Shown here: piece after piece, positions 43,511 to 50,809 of the stretch
Layout: each line of letters begins with the position of its first letter
Position numbering within the stretch: the first letter of the stretch is position 1
From: CADCTP01 sp963849885
GTDB lineage: Bacteria > Actinomycetota > Actinomycetes > Mycobacteriales > CADCTP01
Length of the DNA: 64,000 nucleotides
Assembly (NCBI GenBank): GCA_963849885.1
Contig: CAWKIV010000006.1
Location: 248,001-312,000, forward strand
Direction of reading: 5' to 3'
Program-made: the position numbers and the translations under genes
Notes under the pieces: generated by a model
The model's input: the letters and a program-made list of their open reading frames with translations, nothing else
Database searches by the model: none
Told to the model about the DNA's origin: nothing

Positions 43511-43803
43511 CGGCTCCCCCACCGAGTGACGGCCCACGGAGCCGAGTGACGCCGCACGGAGCCGAGTGACGCCGCACGGAGCCGAGTGACGCCGCACGCG
43601 AGCCGGAGCCGTCACCCGACCGCGGAGCCGTCACCCGACCACGGAAGCCGTCACCCGACCGCGGAGCCGTCACCCGACCGCGGAATGCCGTCACCCGACC
43701 GCGGAGTCCGTCACCCGACCGCGGAGTCCGTCACCGGACCGCCGGAGCCGTCACTCGGCGCGGAAGCCGGCCACGCGAGCCGGTGCGCGGGCGGCGTCAC
43801 TCG
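43505..43803. repeat. Large GAGTGACG/CGTCACCC intergenic repeat block (copy 3)
   Basis: Five forward copies of GAGTGAC(G) at about 20-bp spacing (43505, 43524, 43545, 43564, 43584) are followed by about nine reverse copies of CCGTCAC(C/T)CGACCGCGGAG-type units to 43803. It fills the whole gap between convergent rsgA and the Nudix gene. The first copy contains the rsgA TGA. No gene, promoter or coding frame is supported in this 320-bp stretch. Confidence 0.85.
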
Positions 43804-43830
43804 GGCGCGGGAGGGCGGCGCGGGCGGGAC

Positions 43831-44826
43831 TCAGTCGCCGAGGCGGCCGGTGCGGAGGACTCGTCGGGCGACCGGGGTGAGCTGCTCGTCGGTCAGGTCG
43901 GCCGGCGCCCACCAGGCGGCGTCGTCGGTCGACCCGTCCACCTCCTGGACGCCCAGCGTGCCGCCGACCACGGTGACCCGGAAGAGCAGCCGGATCGGGT
44001 GCGCCTCGATCTGCTCGCCGGCGTCCCCGGCGTACCGGACCAGCTCGGCGTCCGCGTCCAGCAGCTCCTCGACGCGGATGTCCAGTCCGGTCTCCTCCCG
44101 GATCTCCCGGACCACCGCGTCCCGGGGCCGCTCGCCGAAGTCCAGCCCGCCGCCGGGCAGCGTCCACCGGCCCCGGTGCATGCTGCGGCACAGGTGGGTG
44201 AGCAGCACCCGCCCGTCCCGGTCGTGGACCAGCCCGTACGCCGCCACCCGCTGGCGCCGCCGCGTCGCCACCATCGGCGCCCGGGCGGTGTCCACGAAGC
44301 CGCCGATCCGCCAGTAGATCCCGTCCTCCCGGTCCAGCAGCAGCTCGTCGACCAGGTAGCGGCGCAGCGCCGCGTAGTCGTCGTACCAGGCGCGGAGCAG
44401 GTCGTTGACCTGCCCCTCGGGATAGCGCACGCCGGGCTCGAAGCCGCCGGCGACGTGCTCCAGCAGCAGCCGCCGCTTGGCCCGGGCCACCGGGAAGGAC
44501 GTGATCCGCCCACCCCGGACGAAGGCCCGCAGCACCGCCGCGGTGGCCGGGTCGGCGGACAGCGCGGCGTCCGGCACCGGGTCCGGCGCGGACGCCCGGG
44601 CCGAGGACTTGAACAGCTCCTCGTGCAGCCGCAGCTCGCCCTTCTCCGCGGAGACCAGGCCGGCCGACTCCAGCCGGCGCAGCGCGGCCGCGATCGCCCG
44701 CGGGTCCAGTCCGGACAGCGTCGCGACGTCCTCCACCGACCGCGCGCCCAGCGCGAGGGCAGCCACCACCCGCAGCCGGGTCGGCTCAGCCAGCATGCCC
44801 ACGACTCCGGTCGACCCGTCTCCCAC
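43831..44826 (-). CDS. HTH-DUF2087-Nudix three-domain protein
   Basis: A 331-residue fusion. A winged-helix ArsR-like domain (about residues 5-75: VVGMLAEPTRLRVVAALALGARSVEDVATLSGLDPRAIAAALRRL) is followed by a DUF2087 segment (about 110-180: RITSFPVARAKRRLLLEHVAGGFEPGVRYPEGQVNDLLRAWYDD). A Nudix hydrolase follows with its box in GLDFGERPRDAVVREIREETGL. Nudix enzymes hydrolyse nucleoside diphosphates linked to other groups, so this is probably a DNA-binding regulator with a nucleotide-sensing or hydrolysing C terminus. The GTG at 44826 precedes a 24-bp divergent gap to hisN. Confidence 0.88.
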   Translation of the reverse strand: MGDGSTGVVGMLAEPTRLRVVAALALGARSVEDVATLSGLDPRAIAAALRRLESAGLVSAEKGELRLHEELFKSSARASAPDPVPDAALSADPATAAVLRAFVRGGRITSFPVARAKRRLLLEHVAGGFEPGVRYPEGQVNDLLRAWYDDYAALRRYLVDELLLDREDGIYWRIGGFVDTARAPMVATRRRQRVAAYGLVHDRDGRVLLTHLCRSMHRGRWTLPGGGLDFGERPRDAVVREIREETGLDIRVEELLDADAELVRYAGDAGEQIEAHPIRLLFRVTVVGGTLGVQEVDGSTDDAAWWAPADLTDEQLTPVARRVLRTGRLGD

Positions 44827-44850
44827 GGCGCCGACGGTAACGTGCCCGCC

Positions 44851-45651
44851 GTGACCGAGTCGCACGACTTCCCGGCCCCCGACGACGACCTCTCCCTGGC
44901 GCTGGCGCTGGCCGACGCCGCGGACGAGGTGACCATGGCCCGCTTCCTGGCCCAGGACCTCGCGGTGGAGACGAAGCCGGACGCCACCCCGGTCACCGAC
45001 GCCGACCGGGCGGTGGAGCGGGCTGTCCGAGAGCTGCTCGGGCGGCGGCGGCCGGGCGACTCGGTCCTCGGCGAGGAGTACGGGACCAGCGGCGACGGCC
45101 CGCGCCGCTGGGTGGTCGACCCGGTCGACGGCACCAAGAACTTCGTCCGCGGCGTCCCCGTCTGGGCCACCCTGATCGCGCTGATGGAGGCGGAGGAGGT
45201 GTACGTCGGGGTGGTCAGCGCGCCCGCGCTCGGCCGCCGCTGGTGGGCCTCCCGCGGCCAGGGCGCGTGGACCAGCATGCTCGGCGGCGAGCCGCGCCGG
45301 CTGCGGGTGTCCGGCGTCGCGGACCTGGCCGACGCCAGCTTCTCGTACTCGTCGCTGCACGGCTGGGAAGGCGCCGGCCGGGCCGGCCTGCTGGAGCTGG
45401 AGGGGATGGTGTGGCGGTCCCGGGGCTACGGCGACTTCTGGCAGTACGCGCTGGTGGCCGAGGGGGCGGTGGACGCGGCCGCGGAGCCTGAGGTCTCGCT
45501 GTGGGACCTGGCCGCGCTGGCCGTGCTGGTCGAGGAGGCCGGCGGCCGCTTCACCGACCTGTCCGGCCGGCGCGGCCCGGCCGGCGGCAGCGGGCTGGCC
45601 TCCAACGGCCCGCTCCACGACGACGTCCTCCGCCTGCTCGGCACCCCCTGA
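44851..45651 (+). CDS. hisN: Histidinol-phosphatase / inositol monophosphatase family protein
   Basis: A 266-residue phosphatase. ETKPDATPVTDADRAVE is the first metal motif, GEEYGTSGDG the second, WVVDPVDGTKNFVRGVPVW (DPxDGT) the third, and EPEVSLWDLAALAVLVEEAGG the C-terminal WD motif. The actinobacterial HisN group has the LLGRRRPGDSVLGEEYG and TKNFVRG patterns, so histidinol-phosphate dephosphorylation is the best call; inositol phosphate is an alternative. The GTG at 44851 is one of two nearby starts (also 44842). A 17-bp inverted repeat follows its stop. Confidence 0.88.
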   Translation: MTESHDFPAPDDDLSLALALADAADEVTMARFLAQDLAVETKPDATPVTDADRAVERAVRELLGRRRPGDSVLGEEYGTSGDGPRRWVVDPVDGTKNFVRGVPVWATLIALMEAEEVYVGVVSAPALGRRWWASRGQGAWTSMLGGEPRRLRVSGVADLADASFSYSSLHGWEGAGRAGLLELEGMVWRSRGYGDFWQYALVAEGAVDAAAEPEVSLWDLAALAVLVEEAGGRFTDLSGRRGPAGGSGLASNGPLHDDVLRLLGTP

Positions 45652-45705
45652 CCCGCCGATCTTGAGGTCGGAGCCGGCCGCCGCCCCAACCTCAAGATCG
45701 GCGGG
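45652..45705. terminator. 17-bp perfect inverted repeat, bidirectional terminator
   Basis: CCCGCCGATCTTGAGGT at 45652-45668 pairs exactly with ACCTCAAGATCGGCGGG at 45689-45705 across a 20-base loop. It lies one base after the hisN stop and ends 10 bases before the vapC stop, between convergent genes. It is unusually AT-rich for this genome. Confidence 0.75.
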
Positions 45706-45714
45706 AGCGGGCGG

Positions 45715-46104
45715 TCAGGCGAGCTCGAGGTCGGTGTGCCGGGCGAGCAGCACGAAGTCCCGGTCGTGGGCGAGGACGGGCGCGCCGATCCGGATCGCGA
45801 CGGCGGCCACCAGGCAGTCGCTCAGCGCCCAGACCTGCTCGCCCTGCCGCTGGCAGGTGCGGTGCAGCCGGGCCGCGGTCTCCCAGTCGACCGGGTCGAC
45901 CGGCACGTGGTCCATCGCGGCCAGCATCCGGCGCAGCAGCAGGTCGTCGGTCTCGGTGCGGGAGCCGGCCAGCAGCTCCATGTGCACCACGTCGGTGGTG
46001 CCGAGCACCGCGTCCGCGGCGAGCAGCTCGCGCAGCCGGAAGTGGGTGCCGGACCCGGTGCCGCGCAGATACTCCGTCCAGGCGGACGTGTCGACGAGGA
46101 TCAC
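45715..46104 (-). CDS. vapC: VapC-type PIN-domain ribonuclease toxin
   Basis: A 129-residue PIN endoribonuclease. MILVDTSAWTEYLRG holds the first catalytic Asp (residue 5); further acidic ligands are in DVVHMELLAG, in the ALSDCLVAAVAI core, and in VLAHDRDFVLLA near residue 113. It starts with GTG at 46104. The cognate antitoxin gene lies upstream but 161 bp away, unlike most vapBC pairs, and a hairpin lies in that gap. Confidence 0.9.
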   Translation of the reverse strand: MILVDTSAWTEYLRGTGSGTHFRLRELLAADAVLGTTDVVHMELLAGSRTETDDLLLRRMLAAMDHVPVDPVDWETAARLHRTCQRQGEQVWALSDCLVAAVAIRIGAPVLAHDRDFVLLARHTDLELA

Positions 46105-46197
46105 GAGGCCGTGCCTCTCTCGTGGCGGTGGATGCCGATGGCGTCCAGGCGGCGTCCGGCAGGGCGGAGGAGGAGCCGAAACCGGGGTTGTATCGGG

Positions 46198-46225
46198 GAC
46201 GACGACAACGCGGCCGGTCGTCGTC
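46198..46225 (-). terminator. 9-bp hairpin between vapB and vapC
   Basis: GACGACGAC (46198-46206) and GTCGTCGTC (46217-46225) can pair across a 10-base loop in the 161-bp gap between antitoxin and toxin. It could attenuate toxin expression relative to antitoxin. No coding frame is supported in this gap. Confidence 0.5.
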
Positions 46226-46265
46226 TGGGCGTCATCGGCGCCGCCAGGTGCGAGGGAGGCACGGC

Positions 46266-46475
46266 CTACAGCTCGCCGGCCTCCGCGCGGCGGACGGCGT
46301 CGGAGTCGCCGCTCCAGCCCACGCCCTGCAGCGCGAGGATCTCGTCCCGGGTCATCGGCTCGCCGAGCAGCCGGCGCAGCGCCATGTCCACCGCCGCCCG
46401 CTTGGACGGCAGGTTGAATCGGCGCATCACCCGGGCGACCAGATCGTCATCGATGTCGATGTTCGTCCGAGTCAC
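46266..46475 (-). CDS. vapB: VapB-type antitoxin (type II TA, ribbon-helix-helix-like)
   Basis: A 69-residue antitoxin. TRTNIDIDDDLVARVMRRFNLPSKRAAVDMALRRLLG is the N-terminal DNA-binding half (VapB of the MazE/RHH type, TNIDIDDDL being a common start), and MTRDEILALQGVGWSGD is the toxin-binding tail. The GTG at 46475 is the terminal base of a 38-bp palindrome, which should be its operator; the transcript is probably leaderless or nearly so. Confidence 0.88.
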   Translation of the reverse strand: MTRTNIDIDDDLVARVMRRFNLPSKRAAVDMALRRLLGEPMTRDEILALQGVGWSGDSDAVRRAEAGEL

Positions 46476-46512
46476 CGCACGACCGTACACCCGAGGGTGT
46501 ACGGCCGTGCGG
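46475..46512. promoter_or_regulatory. Palindromic operator at the vapB start
   Basis: Two 18-bp arms (CCGCACGACCGTACACCC at 46475-46492 and a complement with one mismatch at 46495-46512) surround a GA centre. The vapB start codon begins at its edge. TA complexes normally repress their own promoter through such sites. Its inner GTACACCC/GGGTGTAC halves are perfect. Confidence 0.65.
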
Positions 46513-46521
46513 GAACGCTCC

Positions 46522-47691
46522 TCAAGGCTTCAGCACGACCTTCGTGCAGTCGTCCTGCTTGTTCTTGAACGTCTCGTACATCTCCGGTGCCCGCTCCAGC
46601 GGCACCGTGTGACTGATCACGAAGCTCGGGTCGATCTCCCCGGCCACGATCCGGTCGTACAGCGGCCGCAGGTAGCGCTGCACGTGGCACTGCCCGGTCC
46701 GGATGGTCAGCGCCTTGTTCATCATCGCGCCGACCGGGAACTTGTCCATCAGCCCGCCGTACGCGCCCATGATCGAGACGGTCCCGCCGGTGCGGCAGGC
46801 CAGGATCGCCTCCCGGACCGCGTGCGCCCGCTCCGTCTCCTGCCGGGTCGCCTGCTTGACCCGGTCGTACGCGTGCACGGCCGGGTTGCCGTGGTGGGCC
46901 TCCATGCCGACGGCGTCGATGCACGCGTCCGGACCGCGGCCGGCGGTCAGCTCGTTGAGCGCGTCCGCGGTGTCCACGTCGGCGTAGTTGATCGTCTCCG
47001 CGCCGGTGTGCTCGGCCGTCTTCTTCAGCCGGTAGTCGAAGCGGTCGATCACGATCACCTTGGCCGCGCCCAGCAGGTTGGCGCTGGCGGCGGCGAACAT
47101 GCCCACCGGGCCGGCACCCCAGACGGCGACCACGTCGCCGGGACTGACCGCCATCTCCGCGCCCATGTACGCGGTCGGGAAGATGTCGGTGAGGAAGAGC
47201 ACCTGCTCGTCGGCCAGGTCGTCCTCGATCTTCAGCGGCCCGACGTCGGCGAACGGCACCCGGGCGTACTCGGCCTGCCCGCCGGGGTAGCCGCCGAGCA
47301 TGTGCGAGTAGCCGTAGAGGCCGGCCGGCGAGTGGCCCATCAGCTTCTCGGCGATGGCGGCGTTGGGGTTGGAGTTCTCGCAGACCGAGTAGAGCCCGCG
47401 CTCGCAGTTGAAGCAGGCGCCGCAGGCGATCGGGAACGGCACCACCACGCGGTCGCCGACCGCCAGGTTGGTGACCGCCGGCCCGAGCTCGACGACCTCG
47501 CCCATGAACTCGTGGCCGAGCACGTCGCCCTTGCGCATGGTCGGCACGTAGCCGTCGTACAGGTGCAGGTCGGAGCCGCAGATCGCGGTCGAGGTGATCT
47601 TCACGATGGCGTCCCGGGCGTTGAGGATCTCCGGGTCCGGGACGGTCTCCACCGACACCTTGTTGCGGCCCATCCAGCAGGTGGCCCTCAT
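46522..47691 (-). CDS. Zinc-dependent alcohol dehydrogenase (glutathione-independent formaldehyde dehydrogenase-like)
   Basis: A 389-residue MDR-superfamily enzyme. TAICGSDLHLYDGYVPTMRKGDVLGHEFMGEVVELG holds the catalytic zinc ligands Cys and His-Glu. ACGACFNCERGLYSVCENSN holds the four-cysteine structural zinc site, and VVAVWGAGPVGMFAAASANLLGA holds the NAD(P)-binding fold. The extended insertion before residue 190 and the GMEAHHGNP segment match the group near formaldehyde dehydrogenase. The ATG overlaps the stop of the SRPBCC gene (ATGA). Confidence 0.92.
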   Translation of the reverse strand: MRATCWMGRNKVSVETVPDPEILNARDAIVKITSTAICGSDLHLYDGYVPTMRKGDVLGHEFMGEVVELGPAVTNLAVGDRVVVPFPIACGACFNCERGLYSVCENSNPNAAIAEKLMGHSPAGLYGYSHMLGGYPGGQAEYARVPFADVGPLKIEDDLADEQVLFLTDIFPTAYMGAEMAVSPGDVVAVWGAGPVGMFAAASANLLGAAKVIVIDRFDYRLKKTAEHTGAETINYADVDTADALNELTAGRGPDACIDAVGMEAHHGNPAVHAYDRVKQATRQETERAHAVREAILACRTGGTVSIMGAYGGLMDKFPVGAMMNKALTIRTGQCHVQRYLRPLYDRIVAGEIDPSFVISHTVPLERAPEMYETFKNKQDDCTKVVLKP

Positions 47692-48614
47692 GCGTCGCTC
47701 CCCTCGGGCTGGCCCGGTCGTTGCCGGGCCAGCCGGGTCGACCGGTGACCCTCCGGGCTGGCCGGTGACCGGACCACCTCGCCGGTCTCCAGGATCTGCT
47801 TGAACCGGCGCAGGTCGTCGGTCACCTGCTGACGCGGCTCCTCGCCGAGCAGTCGGGCCACCGCGGTGCCGAGCTTGCCGGCCGGCGGGTCGTACGACAG
47901 CTGCACCCGCACCTCGGTCCCCCGCCCGCCCGGCGCCGCGGCGAAGGTCACCGTGCCGGCGTTGTCGACGTCCGCGCCGCCCATCGAGCGCCAGGACAGC
48001 CGCTCGCCCGGCACGTCCTCGACGATCTCGGCGTCCCACTCCACCGTGCCGCCGCCGGGCGCCGTCGCGACCCAGTGCTTGCCCTCGTCGGTCACGGATA
48101 CCAGGTGGGTCATGAAGACCGGCAGCCGGGCGAAGTCGCGCCACAACGCATACGCCTCGTCGGCCGAGCGGTTGACCGTGACCCCGGCGGAGACCTGCGG
48201 CGAGCCGTCCTCGGCCACCTTGGTCGGATGCCGGCGGCGGGTCAGCCGCAGCGCACCGATCGCGTCCAGCGCGGCGATGCCGGCCACCGCACCGGTCGCG
48301 ATGACCAGCCGGCGCCGGTTGGCCGCGGCCGAGCGCAGCGCCACGCCGAGCAGGGCCAGATCCAGACCGTCCCCGGCGACCCGGCCCCAGACGCCGGTCA
48401 GCGGGCGGGACCGGGGCAGGATCGCCGCCGCGGCGGCCAGCTCGCGCAGCCCGACGCCGCGTGCCACCGCACGGGTGCCGGCCGTGTCGTCCAGGCCGAC
48501 GAAGCGGGCGACGCGGCCCGGCGTCGCGACCAGCGGCGCGCCCAGAGCGACGCTCGCCACCCCGAGTGTCCTGGCCAGCCGCTCGCCGGGCCGACCCTTC
48601 CCGTCGTCACTCAT
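47688..48614 (-). CDS. SRPBCC (cyclase/dehydrase-like) protein with N-terminal membrane region
   Basis: A 308-residue protein. The N-terminal half (residues 10-130) has hydrophobic helices such as LGVASVALGAPLVATPG and VIATGAVAGIAALDAIGAL, similar to DUF4267-type domains. The C-terminal half is a START-like hydrophobic pocket: VTVNRSADEAYALWRDFARLPVFMTHLVSVTD, then WDAEIVEDVPGERLSWRSM and VRVQLSYDPPAGKLGTAVARLLGEEP. It is coupled to the alcohol dehydrogenase gene by an ATGA overlap and probably handles the same hydrophobic compounds. ATG at 48614. Confidence 0.82.
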   Translation of the reverse strand: MSDDGKGRPGERLARTLGVASVALGAPLVATPGRVARFVGLDDTAGTRAVARGVGLRELAAAAAILPRSRPLTGVWGRVAGDGLDLALLGVALRSAAANRRRLVIATGAVAGIAALDAIGALRLTRRRHPTKVAEDGSPQVSAGVTVNRSADEAYALWRDFARLPVFMTHLVSVTDEGKHWVATAPGGGTVEWDAEIVEDVPGERLSWRSMGGADVDNAGTVTFAAAPGGRGTEVRVQLSYDPPAGKLGTAVARLLGEEPRQQVTDDLRRFKQILETGEVVRSPASPEGHRSTRLARQRPGQPEGSDA

Positions 48615-48830
48615 CCGTTGCTCCCTGTGGTTGCCATCGGATCGGCCGTACCCGGGGCGGCCCCCGGCATGCCTGCCTGTGCCCGGCCAGCCTGCCGACG
48701 GACGGGCGGACGGCCCAGGGCGCTGACGAATCTGTGGACAACATGTCTGCCTGTGGACGGCCGCAGCGGGACCGGGGCCGGACCTGCTGGGATTCCGGGG
48801 CCGGTGGTCGGCGGACTCGGGAGGTGCGCG

Positions 48831-49319
48831 GTGGTTGACGTGCTGCACAGGGCGGAGCAGGTGGACGCGGTGGTGGACTACCACGCGGAGTCCCGAGCGG
48901 GCGGACACGTGCTCGACGTGGCCGCCCGCTCGGAGCCGGACGGGGTGCTCCAGGTCGAGCTGACCGTGTCCGCCCGCGGCGGCGAGGTGGTCGGCGAGGG
49001 CGCGCTGCGGCTGCCGCCGGAGCTGCTGCCGCCCACCGAGCGGGTGCTCGCCCAGGTGCTGCGCGGGCTGGCGCAGCTGCACACGCTGCCGGAGGCCCCG
49101 GCGCGGCCGCGGGACGACCCGCGGCGGTCCCGGCCCAACGCGCGCCGGCCCTGGTCGGACGACGAGGAGGACCGGCTGCGGGCGGCCTGGGCGGCTGGCG
49201 AGCCGGTGGCCCGGATCGCGGCCGGCCACGGCCGCAGCGGCAACGCGATCCAGTCCCGGCTGCTCAAGCTCGGGCTGATCACGCTGGACCACCCGGAGTC
49301 GCCGGGCCGGGAGCGCTAG
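48831..49319 (+). CDS. Hypothetical protein with C-terminal Myb/SANT-like helix-turn-helix
   Basis: A 162-residue protein. Residues 1-100 form an acidic domain (VDVLHRAEQVDAVVDYHAES ... ELTVSARGGEVVGEGALRL) I do not recognise. Residues 105-150 (RRPWSDDEEDRLRAAWAAGEPVARIAAGHGRSGNAIQSRLLKLGLI) resemble Myb-like DNA-binding folds. The GTG at 48831 follows GGGAGG by 6 bases. It converges on aroQ, and each gene's stop codon lies in a copy of GCGCTAGTGG. Confidence 0.65.
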   Translation: MVDVLHRAEQVDAVVDYHAESRAGGHVLDVAARSEPDGVLQVELTVSARGGEVVGEGALRLPPELLPPTERVLAQVLRGLAQLHTLPEAPARPRDDPRRSRPNARRPWSDDEEDRLRAAWAAGEPVARIAAGHGRSGNAIQSRLLKLGLITLDHPESPGRER

Positions 49320-49342
49320 TGGCGCGCACCGGGTCCGCAGCG

Positions 49343-49795
49343 CTAGTGGAGCGCGGCGTCGTGCAGGGCGCGGATGGCCAGCGGGTAGCCGGCCACGCCG
49401 AGGCCGACGATGACCCCGCGGGCGACCGCGGAGACGTAGGAGTGGTGCCGGAAGGACTCCCGGGCGTGCAGGTTGGAGATGTGCACCTCGACGACCGGCA
49501 GCCCGGTGGCCTGGATGGCGTCCGGGATGGCGATCGAGGTGTGGGTGTACGCGCCGGCGTTGAGCACCGCGCCCACGCACCGCCCGGCCCGGGCCGCCGC
49601 GCCGGCCTCCTGCAGCCAGCCGACCAGCTCCCCCTCGCTGTTGGACTGCCGGAAGTCCAGCTCCAGCCCGAGCCGGCCGGCCTCGTCGGCGCACAGCTTC
49701 TCCACGTCCGCGAGGGTGCTGGAGCCGTAGACCTCGGGCTCCCGGGTGCCCAGCAGGTTGAGGTTGGGCCCGTTGAGCACCACCACAGTCGCCAC
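49343..49795 (-). CDS. aroQ: Type II 3-dehydroquinate dehydratase
   Basis: A 150-residue dodecameric shikimate enzyme. VVLNGPNLNLLGTREPEVYGSSTLADVE is the N-terminal active-site region (lid tyrosine). DFRQSNSEGELVGWLQEA, VLNAGAYTHTSIAIPDAI, VEVHISNLHARESFRHHSYVS and VIVGLGVAGYPLAIRAL contain the catalytic residues. Its length is canonical. It is unlinked to the rest of the pathway except aroA 7 kb away. The stop codon is in a GCGCTAGTGG repeat shared with the convergent gene. Confidence 0.97.
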   Translation of the reverse strand: MATVVVLNGPNLNLLGTREPEVYGSSTLADVEKLCADEAGRLGLELDFRQSNSEGELVGWLQEAGAAARAGRCVGAVLNAGAYTHTSIAIPDAIQATGLPVVEVHISNLHARESFRHHSYVSAVARGVIVGLGVAGYPLAIRALHDAALH

Positions 49796-49920
49796 CCCGC
49801 GGATCCTAAGGGTGCCGGCGCCCGGGGCCGGGGTGGGTGCGCGGGGCGGAGACAGGCAGACTCGGTGGTGACCGCCGCGGCCGCGTGGCCGCGGCCGGAG
49901 CAGCGAGGAGGACGGGCGGG

Positions 49921-50784
49921 ATGGCCGAAGCCGTTGGCGTCATCGGGGCCGGGATCATGGGCGCCGGCATCGCGGAGGTCGCCGCCCGGCGCGGCTGCGA
50001 CGTGGTGGTGCGCGAGGTGGACGCCGCCGCGGCCGCCGCCGGCCGGGAGCGGATCACCGCGTCCCTGGAGCGGGCGGTCCGGTCCGGCAAGCTGCCCGCC
50101 GAGGACCGGGACGCCGCGCTGGGCCGGCTGCGCTTCACCGCGTCCGACGACGACCTGGCCGACCGGGACGTGGTGGTCGAGGCGATCGTGGAGGACGAGG
50201 TCGAGAAGACCGCGGTCTTCCAGGTGGTGTCCAAGATCGTCCGGCCGGACTGCCTGCTGGCGAGCAACACCTCGTCCATCCCGATCATGAAGCTGGCGGC
50301 GGCGTCCGTGGGTCCGGAGCGGGTGATCGGGCTGCACTTCTTCAACCCGGTGCCGGTGCTGCCGCTGGTCGAGCTGATCCCCAGCCTGCTCACCTCGCCG
50401 GAGACGCTGGCGCGGGCGGAGGCCTTCGCGACCGACCGGCTCGGCAAGCAGACCGTGCTGTCCAAGGACCGGGCCGGCTTCGTGGTCAACGCGCTGCTGA
50501 TCCCGTACCTGCTGGCCGCGATCCGGATGGTCGAGTCCGGCTTCGCCAGCGCCGACGACGTCGACACGGCCATGGTCGCCGGCTGTGCCCACCCGATGGG
50601 CCCGCTCGCGCTCACCGACCTCATCGGCCTGGACACCACCGCCGCCGTCGCCGCGTCGATGTACGCGGAGTTCAAGGAGCCGCTCTACGCTCCGCCGCCG
50701 CTGCTGCTGCGCATGGTCGAGGCCGGCCTGCTCGGCCGGAAGGCCGGCCGCGGGTTCTTCGACTACCGCCGCGGCAAGGCCTGA
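49921..50784 (+). CDS. fadB2: 3-hydroxyacyl/3-hydroxybutyryl-CoA dehydrogenase
   Basis: A 287-residue NAD-dependent dehydrogenase. VGVIGAGIMGAGIAEVAARRG is the Rossmann glycine motif. VVEAIVEDEVEKTAVFQVVSKI and LASNTSSIPIMKLAA carry the catalytic Ser/Asn. IGLHFFNPVPVLPLVELI contains the catalytic His, and CAHPMGPLALTDLIGLD is the C-terminal signature. It acts in butanoate or fatty-acid metabolism. The ATG at 49921 is used; upstream in-frame sequence is unlike the family. It is divergent from aroQ. Confidence 0.95.
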   Translation: MAEAVGVIGAGIMGAGIAEVAARRGCDVVVREVDAAAAAAGRERITASLERAVRSGKLPAEDRDAALGRLRFTASDDDLADRDVVVEAIVEDEVEKTAVFQVVSKIVRPDCLLASNTSSIPIMKLAAASVGPERVIGLHFFNPVPVLPLVELIPSLLTSPETLARAEAFATDRLGKQTVLSKDRAGFVVNALLIPYLLAAIRMVESGFASADDVDTAMVAGCAHPMGPLALTDLIGLDTTAAVAASMYAEFKEPLYAPPPLLLRMVEAGLLGRKAGRGFFDYRRGKA

Positions 50785-50809
50785 CGGCTCGGGCCGCCGC
50801 CGCGGGCGG

